DNA of 64,000 nucleotides from Flaccisagitta enflata (GCA_965153355.1 OZ231128.1:248001-312000), one strand, 5' to 3'; counted from the first letter of the stretch, positions 10,926 to 21,889 are shown. Notes: generated from the sequence alone by a model not told the origin. Numbers and translations are program-made.

Positions 10926-11261
10926 ACAACAACTGTCAACAAATCCGACTGCCTCCGATCATTCGTTACGCTTCGAACTTTGGCTCACCTCCGCCGCTCC
11001 GTTTACTACATGGCACGTGAGGATAGTCACATGAACTAATGCGTATTTTAGAATTGAGATATGTCTTCGATTTGTTGGTTATCAAAAGAATATGGCTAAA
11101 ATCATCTACAAGGATGATCCATGGGAAAAGAAAATAGCCCTGGGTTCCCTATGGATTTTGGCTGCCGACCCCTCACAGTGATTTGAGAGATTCAGGGTGG
11201 AAGAAGTAACCCGTAGCCCCGCTCAAATCGACCATAAATCACTCTCAAAAGCCACCATTTA

Positions 11262-11700
11262 CAGTACGATGGGAGCAATAAGAGCAGTAGAAAGAGGGCC
11301 CTCTATATTCTCACTGTTTAAAGGAAGTACCAAAAGCTTTGGTTTTTCTGAAAGCTGATGGTCCAAGGTATTGAGTGAACACAAAATTCCAAACCAAGTG
11401 ATTCATAACAAAACCGCCAATTGATAACTTTGAATTGCGTGTGGTGCAATTGCTCTGTTGATAGAGTGATGAACTTGAGAAATATAATCTCTCTCTTTTC
11501 AGTGTCACAGGTTCAAATCCCGAGTGGTGCTGCACTTTTTTTCTTTTTGGTCAACAGTTAGAGCTAGAGGAATAAAAGTATATTTACTCAAAGCTCTTGC
11601 TCATCAGCTTTCAGAAAAACCATAATTAAAGCTACTACATTAGAATAGTGAAGCAGGAAATGACCCTCCATCTGAGGTTCTCATTGCTTCTATGGTACTG
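11262..11700. mobile_element. TA-flanked foldback element with central tRNA-like sequence
   Basis: The element begins CAGTACGATGGGAGCAAT and ends with the diverged inverted counterpart ATTGCTTCTATGGTACTG, with TA on each side (11260-11261, 11701-11702). Stronger inner arms lie at 11333-11362 and 11600-11632 (TTTTTCTGAAAGCTGATG and its complement). A tRNA-like sequence lies at the exact centre. The layout matches the element at 57190-57697. Confidence 0.65.
11437..11535 (+). tRNA. tRNA-like sequence, probably a pseudogene or tRNA-derived core
   Basis: A canonical A box (TGGTGCAATTG, 11442-11452) and B box (GGTTCAAATCC, 11510-11520) are 57 bp apart, and a T-run pol III terminator starts at about 11535. 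The D-arm region GCTCTGTTGATAGAG folds well. An acceptor pairing of GGTGCAA with CTGCACT is possible, but extra bases lie between the T arm and the 3' acceptor strand, and the anticodon arm does not fold cleanly. The isotype is therefore not assigned (TGA is possible). It sits in the loop of a foldback transposon. Confidence 0.4.
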
Positions 11701-11965
11701 TACCTTTCCCCAACTATTCCTATATAGGAAGACTTAGAAAACCTGTGGTACATAGTCAATGGGATGTAAGGGGGAGGGCAACATTTATGGAGATCTCAGT
11801 GTAAATCATCCCTAAACACGAGTTTGAGCCAAATCCCTTTGAAAGAGAACTTTCAACTGATTCTTTTAAAGGTCGACCAGAATTTTCAGGAGATCACACT
11901 TTGAAAATGTTTAAAAATCAAGGTTGATGCTAAAAGGGGTTTGGAATTGTTCAATCATGACCAAT

Positions 11966-12040
11966 TTTTAGTTGCGACAAAGCACCTCTATAACTGGCTG
12001 TGTCCGTCGGTTGGTTGGTCGGTTGGTCGGTCTGTCTGTA
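11966..12040 (-). mobile_element. Family A 3'-end fragment
   Basis: TTTTTAGTTGCGACAAAGC is followed by CTCTATAACTGGCTGTGTCC and GGTTGGTCGG units, matching the reverse complement of the family A 3' end. The hairpin is degraded. Confidence 0.6.
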
Positions 12041-12474
12041 AGACTGTAACGCATTCGTTCGACGATCCACATGTCGCACCTTATTGGCCTACTTGGCCTT
12101 GTTTTGTTTCAGCTCAGTACGAGGTAGAAATTCATAGATATACAGAAGCAAAATGACAAAATTTTACGAAATGTCATCTTTATTAGTCAAACTTCATTAT
12201 GATGTGGAAGCCAAACCGTTTATGCCAATGCTATGAAATTTTGCATGGAAGAATGGTAGGTTATGTGCTTTTGACATATAACCAATCAGACTCAAAATGA
12301 GAATTCTGAGCACAATAAAGGTTTTGCTGGTTACAGTCGTATTTGTTTACAGGGTGACATAGCGTGCAACGATACGTGCCTCGTGGTATGCACCAGTTTG
12401 AGAACTGTGACGTGTAAAACAACATGCGCCATGGCGTTTACCGAAGCGTGCGGCTAGAGAGGGAGTCCATGGCG
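12041..12474. other. No recognised feature
   Basis: About 430 bp between an A fragment and the 32-bp minisatellite. I see no repeat arms, splice pair or convincing frame. Confidence 0.5.
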
Positions 12475-13995
12475 TGTAACACCGTCGCGTGCACCTCTTC
12501 ATTGGCGTGTGCATTGTCGCGTGCACCTTCGCATTGGCGTGTGCATTGTCACGTGCACATTCTCATTGGCGTGTGCATCATCGCGTGCACCTTCCTATTG
12601 GCGTGTGCATTGTCGCATGCATATCCTCATTGGCGTGTGCATTGTCGCATGCACATCCTCATTGGCGTGTGCATCGTCGCGTGCACATCCTCATTGGCAT
12701 GTGCATCGTCGCGTGCACATCCTCATTGGCGTGTGCATCGTCGCATGCACCTCCTCATTGGCCTGTGCATCGTCGCGTTCCCCTCCTCATTGTCGTGTGC
12801 ATTATCACGTGCACATCCTCTTTGGCGTGAGCATCGTCACGTGCACCTCTTCATTGGCGTGTGCATCATCGCGAGCACATCCTCATTAGCGTGTGCATCG
12901 TCATGTGCACCTCCTCATTGGCGTGTGCATCATCGCGAGCACATCCTCATTAGCGTGTGCATCGTCATGTGCACCTCCTCATTGGCGTGTGCATCGTCGC
13001 GTGCACCTCCGCATTGGCGTGTGCATCATCGCGAGCACATCCTTATTAGCGTGTGCATCGTCGCATGCACCTCCTCATTGGCGCTTGCATTGTCGCGTGC
13101 AACTCCTCATTGGTGTGTGCATCGTCGCGTGCTTCTCCTCATTGGCATGTGCATTGTCGCGTGCACCGTCCTATTGGCGTGTGCATTGTCGCATGCACAT
13201 CCTCATTGGCGTGTGGATTGTCGCATGCACATCATCATTGGCGTGTGCATCGTCGCATGCACATCCTCATTGGCGTGTGCATCGTCGCGAGCACCTCCTC
13301 ATTGGCGTGTGCATTGTCGCGTGTACCTCCTCATTGGCGTGTGCATCGTCGTGTGCACATCCTCATTGGCTTGTGCATTGTCGCATGCACCTCCTCATTG
13401 GTGTGTGCATTGTCTGATGCACCTCCTCATTGGCGTGTGCACATCCTCATTGGAGTGTACATTGTCGCCTGTACATCCTCATTGGCGTGTGCATTGTCAT
13501 GTGCACTTCCTCATTGATGAGTGCATTGTCGCATGCACCTCCTCATTGGCGTGTGCATTGTCTGATGCACCTCCTCATTGGCGTGTGCACATCCTCATTG
13601 GAGTGTGCATTGTCGCTTGCACCTCCTCATTGGCTTGTGCATCGTCATGTACACCTCCTCATTGATGAGTGTATTGTCGCGTACACCTCCTCATTGGCGT
13701 GTGCATTGTCGCGTAAACCTCCTTATTGGCGTGTGCATTGTCGCATGCACATCCTCTTTGGCGTGTGCATCGTCATGAGCACTTTCTCATTGATGAGTGC
13801 ATTGTCGCATGCACCTCCCCATTGGCGTGTGCATCGTCGCATGCATTTCCTCATTGGCGTGTGCATTGTCACGTGCACCTCCCCATTGGCGTGTGCATCG
13901 TCGCATGCATTTCCTCATTGGCGTGTGCATCGTCACATGCACCTCCTCATTGGAGTGTACATTGTCGCGTGCACATCCTCATTGGCTTGTCTTTT
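12475..13995 (+). repeat. 32-bp GC-rich minisatellite, about 47 units
   Basis: Consensus halves are GCGTGTGCATTGTCGC and GTGCACCTCCTCATTG. Units vary at CpG sites (TCGCGTGC, TCGCATGC, TCACGTGC). Thirty-two is not a multiple of three and the unit contains no stop in any forward register. The array is therefore open over hundreds of codons in all three plus frames (for example 12424-13665 for 413 codons) and encodes a 32-residue repeat of SSLACALSRA / PHWRVHCRMH / ILIGVCIVAC type. Nothing supports translation. Confidence 0.95.
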
Positions 13996-14154
13996 CATCC
14001 GTGAAAAGGCCTTGATTAACCGAGTCCTAGTTGGACGTAAACACACAGACAGAGAACATTTAAGTATGGTTGGCCTCCGCGCGTTGCTCTCTATAATTCT
14101 ATATTGTTTTCACCATTTTATTGTCACGTACACGCGAATCCTTAACCCAATATG

Positions 14155-14215
14155 TTCGTTTGTCCGTTTGTCCGTTTGTCCGTCAATTGGTCAGCTGTTT
14201 GGTCGGTCAGTAATA
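14155..14215 (-). mobile_element. Family A-like GTCCGTTT/GGTCGGTCAG fragment
   Basis: A short run of GTTTGTCCGTTTGTCCG and GGTCGGTCAGTAA resembles the GACC-rich interior of family A in minus orientation. No hairpin or 5' end is present. Confidence 0.4.
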
Positions 14216-14244
14216 CTTTGTTTTATTTCTATAGCGCTTTCACT

Positions 14245-14895
14245 GTCAGTGGACGAAACGATATATGTAGATATATCAACATGATAAGATAACTCACATG
14301 ACAAAGATACTTCAATATCAAAAGATATTTCAGTGGACTGCAATATCTCAATGTGGTGGAATCAGAAAATCTCAGCTGGATGAAATATTTCGATGGGGTG
14401 AAATATCTCAACATGGTGAAATATTCCAATTAAGTGAAGTTTAGATACCATTTTATCTAACACCACCTTATGATTATTCTAATCAGATATAGAATCACTG
14501 ACAGACTATGAACGAGCACTTTATCTCATAATCTGAAAAATTTCAAAAGTAGAAGTTTTTAATGATAGTATGTTATGATTTCATTTCATTGAGATATTTC
14601 ACTCTGCTTAGATATTTCATCCCACTGAAATATTTCATCCTGCTGAGATTTCTTGATTTCACCCTACTGAGATATTGCAGTCTACTGAAATGTTTCTTTA
14701 AAATGAAATATCTCATGATGTTGATATATCTACACATATGATTGCTCCATGTAACTGTCAACTTTTTGATGACGAATAAAAGATCCTTCGTTTGTTGTTG
14801 ATATATCTACACATATGATTGCTCCATGTAACTGTCAACTTTTTGATGATGAATAAAAGATCCTTCGTTTTGTCCACTGACTGTTCAGGTGGTTT
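14245..14895. mobile_element. Foldback element of GAAATATCTCA units
   Basis: Arms at about 14245-14440 and 14570-14890 are reverse complements. The outer ends read CAGTGGACGAAACGA and the complement of CTTCGTTTTGTCCACTG. Each arm consists of degenerate 14-16 bp units such as TGAAATATTTCA and GAGATATTTCA, themselves partly palindromic. The right arm contains a 77-bp tandem duplication (14720-14873) of a block with TTGATATATCTACACATATG, which is absent from the left arm. Confidence 0.75.
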
Positions 14896-15172
14896 CTGCA
14901 TCAATAACACCTGCAAACAACTTGAGTAGCTGTGTATCCAGTCTTGTGATGTGTGCAACAATTTATTCTACATAAAACTCATACAATTATAAGAAACATT
15001 TAACTTTAAAGAAAATCTGAAAAAATACGGACATTTATATAGTGTAAGCTACCATTACATACACATACATACCTAATATATGGTTTTTTGAAACGCTATC
15101 AAAATTCCTCAGGTATATACTTTTTACTAAATGTGTCATATTTCCTCTATTTGTAAATTACTTTTTTAGGCA

Positions 15173-15260
15173 GCGGCCCCAAAGGGGACGAAGTCCTGTA
15201 AAACACAGGGGGACTTATGTTGGTCCCTCTCAGGCCTCAAATCACACAGTGATTTATGTA
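15173..15260 (+). mobile_element. Family B left arm only
   Basis: GGCAGCGGCCCCAAAGGGG is followed by ACGAAGTCCTGTAAAACAC, a short AGGGGGACTT block and CTCTCAGGCCTCAAATC. No partner arm is found before the next satellite, so this is a truncated copy. Confidence 0.65.
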
Positions 15261-15289
15261 TGTTAACCCTAGACTATTTGGGAAATTTG

Positions 15290-16660
15290 GTCAAAATGCA
15301 AATTTTTTGCCCTAATCCAATCATATATATTGTATAGAAGTCAAAAAAAGTTATAGAGCACATTGGGAAAAGAATTGTCCACACAGAGCCGTAAAATGAC
15401 GTAAAAAGGGCCTTTTTGACAGCTTTTCAGGATTTTCATGTTCACAAACGGCTGAAATAGGTGGCAAAACGGTCAAACAGTAACAGTTTGACTCTGAGAC
15501 ATATTCACCCCAAAATTCAAGTGAAGCCTTCATCATCCAGTGTCATTTTTTGCTGTAAAATGCCGTGAAAATGGCTATTTTTACACTTATTCAGGTTGTA
15601 GATGTTCTAAAAGTGCTGCTATAGTTGTCAAACGGTGGAACAGTGATGGTTTGGCCTTGAGACATGCTCATGCCACAATTCAAGTGAAGCTGTCATCATT
15701 CATTATCATTTTTTGCTGTAAAATGCCGTAAAAATGGCCATTTTCACAGTTTTTCAGGTTGTTGGTATTAAAAAACAGCTGTTAAAGGTGGCAAACGGTC
15801 AAACAGTAATGGTTTGACTCTGAGACATGATCATGCCAAAAATCATGTGAAGCTGTCGTCATTCAGTGTCATATTTTGCCGTAAAATGCTGTAAAATGCC
15901 GTAAAAATGGCTATTTTCACAGTTTTTCAGGCTGTTGATGTTCTTAAACTGCTGTTATAGTTATCAAACGATGAAACACAGTGATGATTTGGCCTTAAGA
16001 CATGCTCATCCCAAAAATCATGTGAAGCAGTTGTCATTCAGTGTCATTTTTTGCCGTAAAATGCTGTTAAAATAGCCATTTTCACAGTTTTTCAGGTTGT
16101 TGATGTTAAAAAACAGCTGTGAAAGGTGACAAGCAGTCAAACAGTAATGGTTTGACTCTGAGACATATTCTTGTCAAAAATCAAGTGAAAGCCATCATCA
16201 TCCAATGTTATTTTTTGCTGTAAAATGCTGTAAAAATGGCCATTTTCACAGTTTTTCAGGTTGCTGATTTTATAAAACAGCTGTGAAAGGTGGCAAATGA
16301 TCAAACCATATTGGTTTGACTCAAAGACATATTCATGCTAAAATTCAAATGAAGCTATTGTCATTCAGCGTCATTTTTTGCCGTAAAATGCCGTAAAAAT
16401 GGCCATTTTCACAGTTTTTCAGGTTGTTGATGTTAAAAAACAGCTGTAACAGGTGGCAAACAGTCAAACAGTATTGGTTTGACTCTGAGACATATTCATG
16501 CCAAAAATCAAGAGAAGCTGTCATCATTCAGTGTCATCTTTTGCCGTAAAATACTGTAAAAATGGCCATTTTCACAGTTTTTCAGGTTGTTGATGTTAAA
16601 AAACTGCTGTCATATTAATCAAACAATGAAACAGTGATGGTTTGGCCTTTGAGCATTTAC
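15290..16660 (+). repeat. 164-bp satellite, about 8 units
   Basis: TCAGG landmarks fall at 15427, 15591, 15754, 15927, 16092, 16256, 16419 and 16582, a period of 163-165 bp with one 10-bp insertion. Units contain TTTTTGCCGTAAAATGCCGT, ATGGCCATTTTCACAG and CAAACGGTCAAACAGT. Two unit types, TTTGACTCTGAGACATATTC and TTTGGCCTTGAGACATGCTC, alternate over the first five units, which suggests a partial dimeric higher-order structure. Confidence 0.92.
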
Positions 16661-16669
16661 AGGTAAAAA

Positions 16670-17265
16670 TACAGAGTGTGGCCATTTTAGCCCATTTTTG
16701 GCCTGAAGATGAAGTTGCAGATTTTGGCCATTTCAGCCCAACTTTGGCCTGTTTTTGGCCTGTAATGGCCCCGGTATCAATGTCTAAAGCTCTCAATGAA
16801 TACAGTTGACCCAATTGGGACAAGATCGAGTGAGATAACCGGAAAAATTGTAATTAACAGCAATTTTTTAGATGAAAATGCAGATTTCGGTCATTTTAGC
16901 CCATTTTTAGCCTGTTTTTGGCCTGTTAAGGCTTAAGTATCAGTGTCCAAAGCTCTCAATGGGTATATTTGACCTAGTTCTGACTGGATTTAATGAGATT
17001 GGAAAAAGAATTTGGAATAATAATGATTGGTCTGATGAAAATGCAGATTTTGGCCAATGTAGCCAATTTTTGGCCTGTTTTTGGCCTGATATGACCCTGG
17101 TATCAGCGTTCAAGGCTCTCAGTGCGTATATTTATCCTAGTTCTGACTAGATTAAGAGTGATTGGCTAAAAAATTCTAAGTAACTCTGATATTTTTGGAA
17201 AAATTGCCATTTTAGGCTATTTGGACCCATTTTTGGCCTATTTTTGACAGTTTAAGAACTTTGTA
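16670..17265 (+). repeat. 163-bp satellite, about 3.5 units, unrelated to its neighbour
   Basis: GCAGATTT landmarks at 16717, 16880 and 17043 give a period of exactly 163 bp. Units contain TTTTAGCCCATTTTTGGCCTG, trimmed here to TTAGCCCATTTTTGGCC, and AAAGCTCTCAATG. The sequence differs from the preceding array although the period is the same. Confidence 0.9.
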
Positions 17266-17884
17266 TGGCCACCAGATTCTTGTGGACAGTGTATTTACTA
17301 CAGTTCTTGTTAGGCCAATTTTTGAAAATTTTTACCAAGGACAAATACGACTCTAAGTAGTTTTAAAAAACACATTTTTACCCCAAAATTGGCAAAAAAA
17401 TGGATTTTTGAGCGGGGAGCTCAAAAAATATTCAAAAATGGATGCCAGATTCGTGTTCAGCACGAAAAAATATGTCAGGATGACAAGGTTCCAGAGCTTT
17501 GGCAATCCCTGACCTACACTTTAGGTTTCCTGCTGTTAAGCTCCTGACCCTGAATTTTGACATGTGAGCATTTATGCCCCTAAATGACCAATGTTCCGCC
17601 AGGTTCCTCAAGTTTTGACAGTGGTCCAAGACTGTACCCTAATAGGGCTTTCAAATCATGAAAAAAAATTGGTGGGGTTTCTTGGGGCAATATAAGTTCC
17701 AGACCTACTTCTCATGAATTTTTTACCCTAAAAATATCTAAAATGTAGCATTTTTAAAAATACCCCAATAATTTGTCAATTTTTGGACAATTTTTTTTTC
17801 CTAGCTGATAGAACTACTCAAGACCGAGCCAGCAAAAAAAACCGCATGTCTTCATATGGATTTTTGAGCCCACAATGAAAAAAA
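17266..17884. other. AT-rich stretch, no recognised feature
   Basis: About 620 bp with faint TTTTTGGCCTATTTTTGACA remnants of the previous array at its left edge. A 65-codon minus frame (17432-17629) has mixed composition but no supporting signals. Confidence 0.45.
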
Positions 17885-18080
17885 TTCTGCGAAAAAAAGA
17901 AAATTAGCCTCCATTCCTTGACTTGTCTTACGTGAAATTCTTAATCTGTCTCTGAATGCATAAATTTGCATTTCTAAGAACATGGCCCTGTTCTAAAGAC
18001 ATATAAGAAAGGGGCCATGTTCTTAGAAATGCAAAATTTTGCATTCAGAGAGAGATTAAAAATTTCACGCGAAATGATTT
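17885..18080. mobile_element. Hairpin element F (copy 1 of 3)
   Basis: Inverted arms of about 60 bp pair TTAATCTGTCTCTGAATGCA with TGCATTCAGAGAGAGATTAA and GCATTTCTAAGAACATGGCC with GGCCATGTTCTTAGAAATGC. The loop is a few bases around AAAGACATATAAGAA. The same element with its flanks recurs at 35730-35935 and 36729-36934. Confidence 0.85.
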
Positions 18081-18429
18081 CCTAAATTTGCTGTTCCTGT
18101 GCACTGCAACCGTGCACTGCTACCATCACCGTCACTATTATGGATCCAAGACAGCAGAGCAGAAAACTAGGCTGAGAAAAATGATCACATCACTTCCAAT
18201 ACCAAAAAATTCAAACCAAAAGATAATTTTTAGCATCACTGCAAATAACATTTCAATAAATGTCGAAATATCATAAAAAAAACACAAACTAAGAGCAAAA
18301 ATTACATCTGCTTTTTCTTGGCCTAGCATGAGGCAGAATTGATTTCGTAATACATTACGGACTCAAAAACGCCGTTCAAGCACACTTGCAAACAACTGAT
18401 GGAAAAATCAATTGACAGACAAAGTAGAG

Positions 18430-18592
18430 CGGGTGCAGTAAGGAAAAGCCGGTTGTATGCTGACCATTGGACATACTGATGGATAGACTAACAGATAAAG
18501 CAGAGCGTAGAGTCACGTAGCATTTGACAGGAACTTAAACAATTTCGTGTAACACGGCCATTACCTATAAGTCGCGTGCGGGACATAAATAC
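18430..18592 (+). mobile_element. Family A fragments
   Basis: A 3' end (GATAAAGCAGAGCGTAGAGT followed by a degraded hairpin) lies at about 18490-18525. A 5' end (ACACGGCCATTACCTATAAG then TCGCGTGCGGGACATAA) lies at about 18550-18590. They are in series, as if two damaged copies abut. Confidence 0.55.
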
Positions 18593-18674
18593 AGTGGGAC
18601 CTCGGTTTATGGGATTTCTAGGGACTGACTAAATTTATCTCTTAAATCCGAAATCCCTTAAATTGAATTCACTG
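18592..18674. mobile_element. CAGTGGGACCTCGG MITE-like remnant
   Basis: The left end is TACAGTGGGACCTCGGTTTA and the inverted counterpart is AATCCGAAATCCCTTAAATT ending CACTG. The right TA is lost. It resembles the pogo-like CAGT elements at 21486 and 25907. Confidence 0.5.
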
Positions 18675-18779
18675 TTTTCACGGATATTTCGTAGATCCAT
18701 AAAGATAGGGGTCAATGTCCAAGGATCTGACCATGTCAGCCGTTCATAGTACCCAATGGGGCTTCAAAAAAACGTGAAG

Positions 18780-19470
18780 GCAAGTTTTTAAAACTCAGGG
18801 TTTTTCTTCCATTTCGTTTTACCTCAGGAAAACAGTGGTGAATCATTTTACATAAAAATGAATGGAAAGACACAGGTTTGTCAGCTCATTTCTCCTAAAC
18901 GAATTGAGCAAATGAACTCAATTTAGGCTCATTTTAAAGGGCTGACACAGCTCTTTAAAAGGAGCCCAAGTTGAGGTCAATAGCTCAATTCGTTTAGGAG
19001 CGACAGTCTTCCAAAGTTGCTGTCATTTTAAAAAGTAATGGCAAAAACCCTTGCAACTTTGTCAGCTCATATCTCCTAATGGAATTGAGCAAATGAACTC
19101 AATTTAGGCTCATTTTTAAGAGCTGACTCAGCTTTTTAAGATGAGCCCAAATTGAGGTCATTAACTCCTTTCATTTAGGAGCGACAATCTTCCAAAGTTG
19201 GTGTTATTCTAAAGACTAAGGGCAAAAACCCTTGCAACTTTGTCTGCTCATATCTCCAAAACAAATAGAGCCATTAGAGCCAATGAGCTCAATTTAGGCT
19301 CATTGAGTCATTTTAAAGACCTGACGCTGCTCTTTTAAATGAGCTCAGGTTATGGTCAGTAGCTTAATCATTTTAGGAGCAACAGTCTTCCAAAGTTCAT
19401 GTTATTCTAAGAGTTATGGCAAAAACCCTTAATATACTGTCAGCTCATATTTCCTTAACAAATTTAGGCA
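18780..19470 (+). repeat. 181-bp tandem repeat, about 3.5 units
   Basis: TCAGCTCAT landmarks at 18881, 19062 and 19242 give about 180-181 bp, and a fourth at 19440 is longer. Each unit contains an internal inverted pair, CTCCTAAACGAATTGAGC and GCTCAATTCGTTTAGGAG, and the phrase GGCAAAAACCCTTGCAACTT. A stray copy of that phrase occurs near 21678. Confidence 0.88.
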
Positions 19471-19488
19471 CAGATGCCACGGCCTGTG

Positions 19489-19492
<4 letters not shown>

Positions 19493-19579
<87 letters not shown>

Positions 19580-19630
19580 TGAGCTTTTGTGTGTGTGCAT
19601 GTAAGTGTGTGTGTTGTGTGTGTGTGTGTG

Positions 19631-19693
<63 letters not shown>

Positions 19694-19713
19694 TGTGTGT
19701 GTGTGTGTGTGTG
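19493..19713. repeat. (GT)n microsatellite
   Basis: About 220 bp of GT interrupted by GAGTGAGCTTTTG and ATGTAAGTG blocks. Confidence 0.98.
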
Positions 19714-19719
19714 TATGTG

Positions 19720-20520
19720 CCTATTTCAGGCCAGAGAGGGCTGAATACAAGCCTGGAAGGGTTGATTTATTGTCTTAGAGGGCCTGATTTTGGTCCAAAG
19801 AGAGATGATTTTAGGCGTGTATAAAGTTGAGCTTTCCCCCCCCCCTCCACCCAATGGGGGAGGGGGAATGAAATCAAAGGGTTTGGAGATGGGCGGATTT
19901 CAGGCCTGAGAGGGCCTGGGGGACTAACAAATGAAAGGATGGATGGATGGACGGACAGACAAACGGAAATTCCCCTGTGTTCTACAGGACTTTGTCCCCT
20001 TGGAGACTGCCCCAAAACGCTCATTTTTATTCACACTGGTCATTTTAGGCCAAAGAAGGCTGATTTTGGATTTGAGAGCTATAGATTATCAGGTGGAATC
20101 TCTGCTTTGTTAAAGCTTATATCATTTGCCAACGCCATCTTACAGGTTCATCACAGAATAACAAAACTGGATACACAGGTGCTTGGAGTGATCAGCTGAA
20201 TAAGTGGAGTGAGAGCAGGGAAGCGGCCCCAAAGGGCTGATGTCTTTTAGGAGATAGGGGTAGATTTCCTTACGTCCATCCATCCTGAAAGATGAGATTT
20301 TAGGCTTGAGAAGGCAAATTTCAGGCCTGATGGGGCTTATCCCAGGCCAGAGAGGGCTTATCACAAGCCTAGGAGGGTTAGTTTATAGTCTGAGAGAGCT
20401 GATTGTAGCTAAAGAGGGCTAATTTTTGGCCTAAGAAGGCTGATTTTGGATCTGAGAGCAAATTTTGGATCTGAGGGGGTTGATTTGGGCCTGATTTCAG
20501 GCGTGAAAGAGCCAGGCAGG
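19720..20520. mobile_element. Degenerate family B fragments
   Basis: A right arm (GACGGACAGACAAACGG, CCCTGTGTTCTACAGGAC) lies at 19940-20010, and a left arm (AAGCGGCCCCAAAGGGCTGA) at about 20221. Between and around them are TTCAGGCC(A/T)GAGAGGGCTGA-type short repeats of about 25 bp. The order of arms implies two truncated copies rather than one intact foldback. Confidence 0.55.
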
Positions 20521-21333
20521 CAGTTTTGCACAACCTTTTAAAATTGCATGTGCAGAAAAAAAATGGACTCAATCCATATAATCCCTCTATACTTATATAA
20601 TGATTATAGATCAAGAGCATCTCCAAGTTCCATGTCATTCAAAAACAAGGTCACAACTTAATATAGATTAGAAAGATAGATAAGAAAGTATATCAACAAT
20701 TTCTCCTTAAATAGTAATGGTATATATATACAGGCCCTTATTTAGTAATTCTGTTGAGCGTGCATACTTGGCATGGTTCCAAAAATTTTAGCGTGCCCGA
20801 CAGAGAATGAGCGTGCCCGGATTTTAACCTTGCTTTTGCACAGATTTTTTTTTTCAAATGCAACTGTAGATGACACAGTATAACTCTAGATAATCAGATA
20901 ATTAAATTCTGAAAAAAGCCCCAGAAAGAGTATATTCTTGCATTTATCTAAACCAAATTTAGAGTGCTTAAAAACACCCTCACAGACTAGCAGCTATGCT
21001 CACTGACATGCTTTCATGTACTTGCTTGCTTAAACATTTATCAAAATATTTATCATATGTGAAATCAGGAAAAGAATGAGCTAAATGAGCTAGAATGCTC
21101 AAAAAAAAACCTTGCAGATGAGCAGCTATGCTCATAAACATGTTTTCTTGTATTTGTATACTGAATCAAACATGAATACACTCCTTGATTGATCCTACAC
21201 AAAATGAAAAATAAAAAACAATTCAATCTGAATTTTTTGTAAAAGAATTTTTAAAAATTCATCACTAAAAAAATATTTGTTGTAGAGCATTCTGCGTGGT
21301 GCCAATTGAAAGAGAAATACCAAATTCACTTAC
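20521..21333. other. AT-rich, no clear feature
   Basis: A weak direct repeat (AGCAGCTATGCTCA at about 20989 and 21121) suggests an old 130-bp duplication. No transposon ends are identified. Confidence 0.4.
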
Positions 21334-21412
21334 CCAATCATTTTCGTTTGAGGGACCAATCAGCCGGATGGGATCCGAAACATTCTCATAAGAAAATGAA
21401 AACCATGTTTCT
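21334..21412 (-). CDS. Candidate 79-bp internal coding exon, product unknown
   Basis: On the minus strand a pyrimidine-rich acceptor (CTACAACTTTTTGACATATTCCAG) ends at 21413. The donor reads GATTGG/GTAAGTG, with GTAAGT at 21333-21328. The segment is open in one frame and encodes about 26 residues, containing ETWFSFSYENVSDP and RLIGPSNENDW, with incoming phase 2 and outgoing phase 0. The frame stays open on both sides for 91 codons in total. The splice consensus is the best I found in the window. Composition suggests an extracellular domain, but I do not recognise it. If real, it implies a minus-strand gene with very long introns. Confidence 0.42.
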
Positions 21413-21485
21413 CTGGAATATGTCAAAAAGTTGTAGACTGACTTCAACTCTTTTTTCCGATAATGTGAATACAATTTGAATATTA

Positions 21486-21659
21486 CAATTGAACCTCGCT
21501 TTAACGGGACCGCTTTTAATGGAATTCCGCCTAACAACACTGATTCTTGGTCCCTTCAACCTGTTTTCTCTGAATTCCTATGTTGGCTTTAACAAAATTC
21601 CGCCTATACAGAAATAAATCGGTTGGTCCCTTGAAATCCGTTGGAGCGGGATTCAACTG
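21486..21659. mobile_element. TA-flanked pogo/Tigger-like MITE
   Basis: The left end is AATTGAACCTCGCTTTAACG and the right end is its inverted counterpart GGAGCGGGATTCAACTGT. Both border TA (21484-21485, 21660-21661), and internal GGGACC/GGTCCC blocks also pair. This is the same family as 25907-26061. Confidence 0.72.
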
Positions 21660-21889
21660 TATGTGAATATGATGTGAAAACCCTTGCAACTTTGTCTGCT
21701 TGATAAACAGACATTCGGAGAGACAGATACATCAATGGACAGATGGATAGAAAAACAGAGGGACTCTCACACACACCAGAACCGTTTTTAATTCAAAACG
21801 TCAAAAAATGAAAGAAAGTGTCAAAAGGTTGTCAAAAGGTGACTCGAAAGTGAAAGCAGTGCTGACAGAAGATGCTCAGTGGGTGTGTT

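Noticed and set aside
12424-13665. A 413-codon open frame on plus
   Set aside because: It is produced by the 32-bp minisatellite, which lacks stops in every forward register; all three frames are open.
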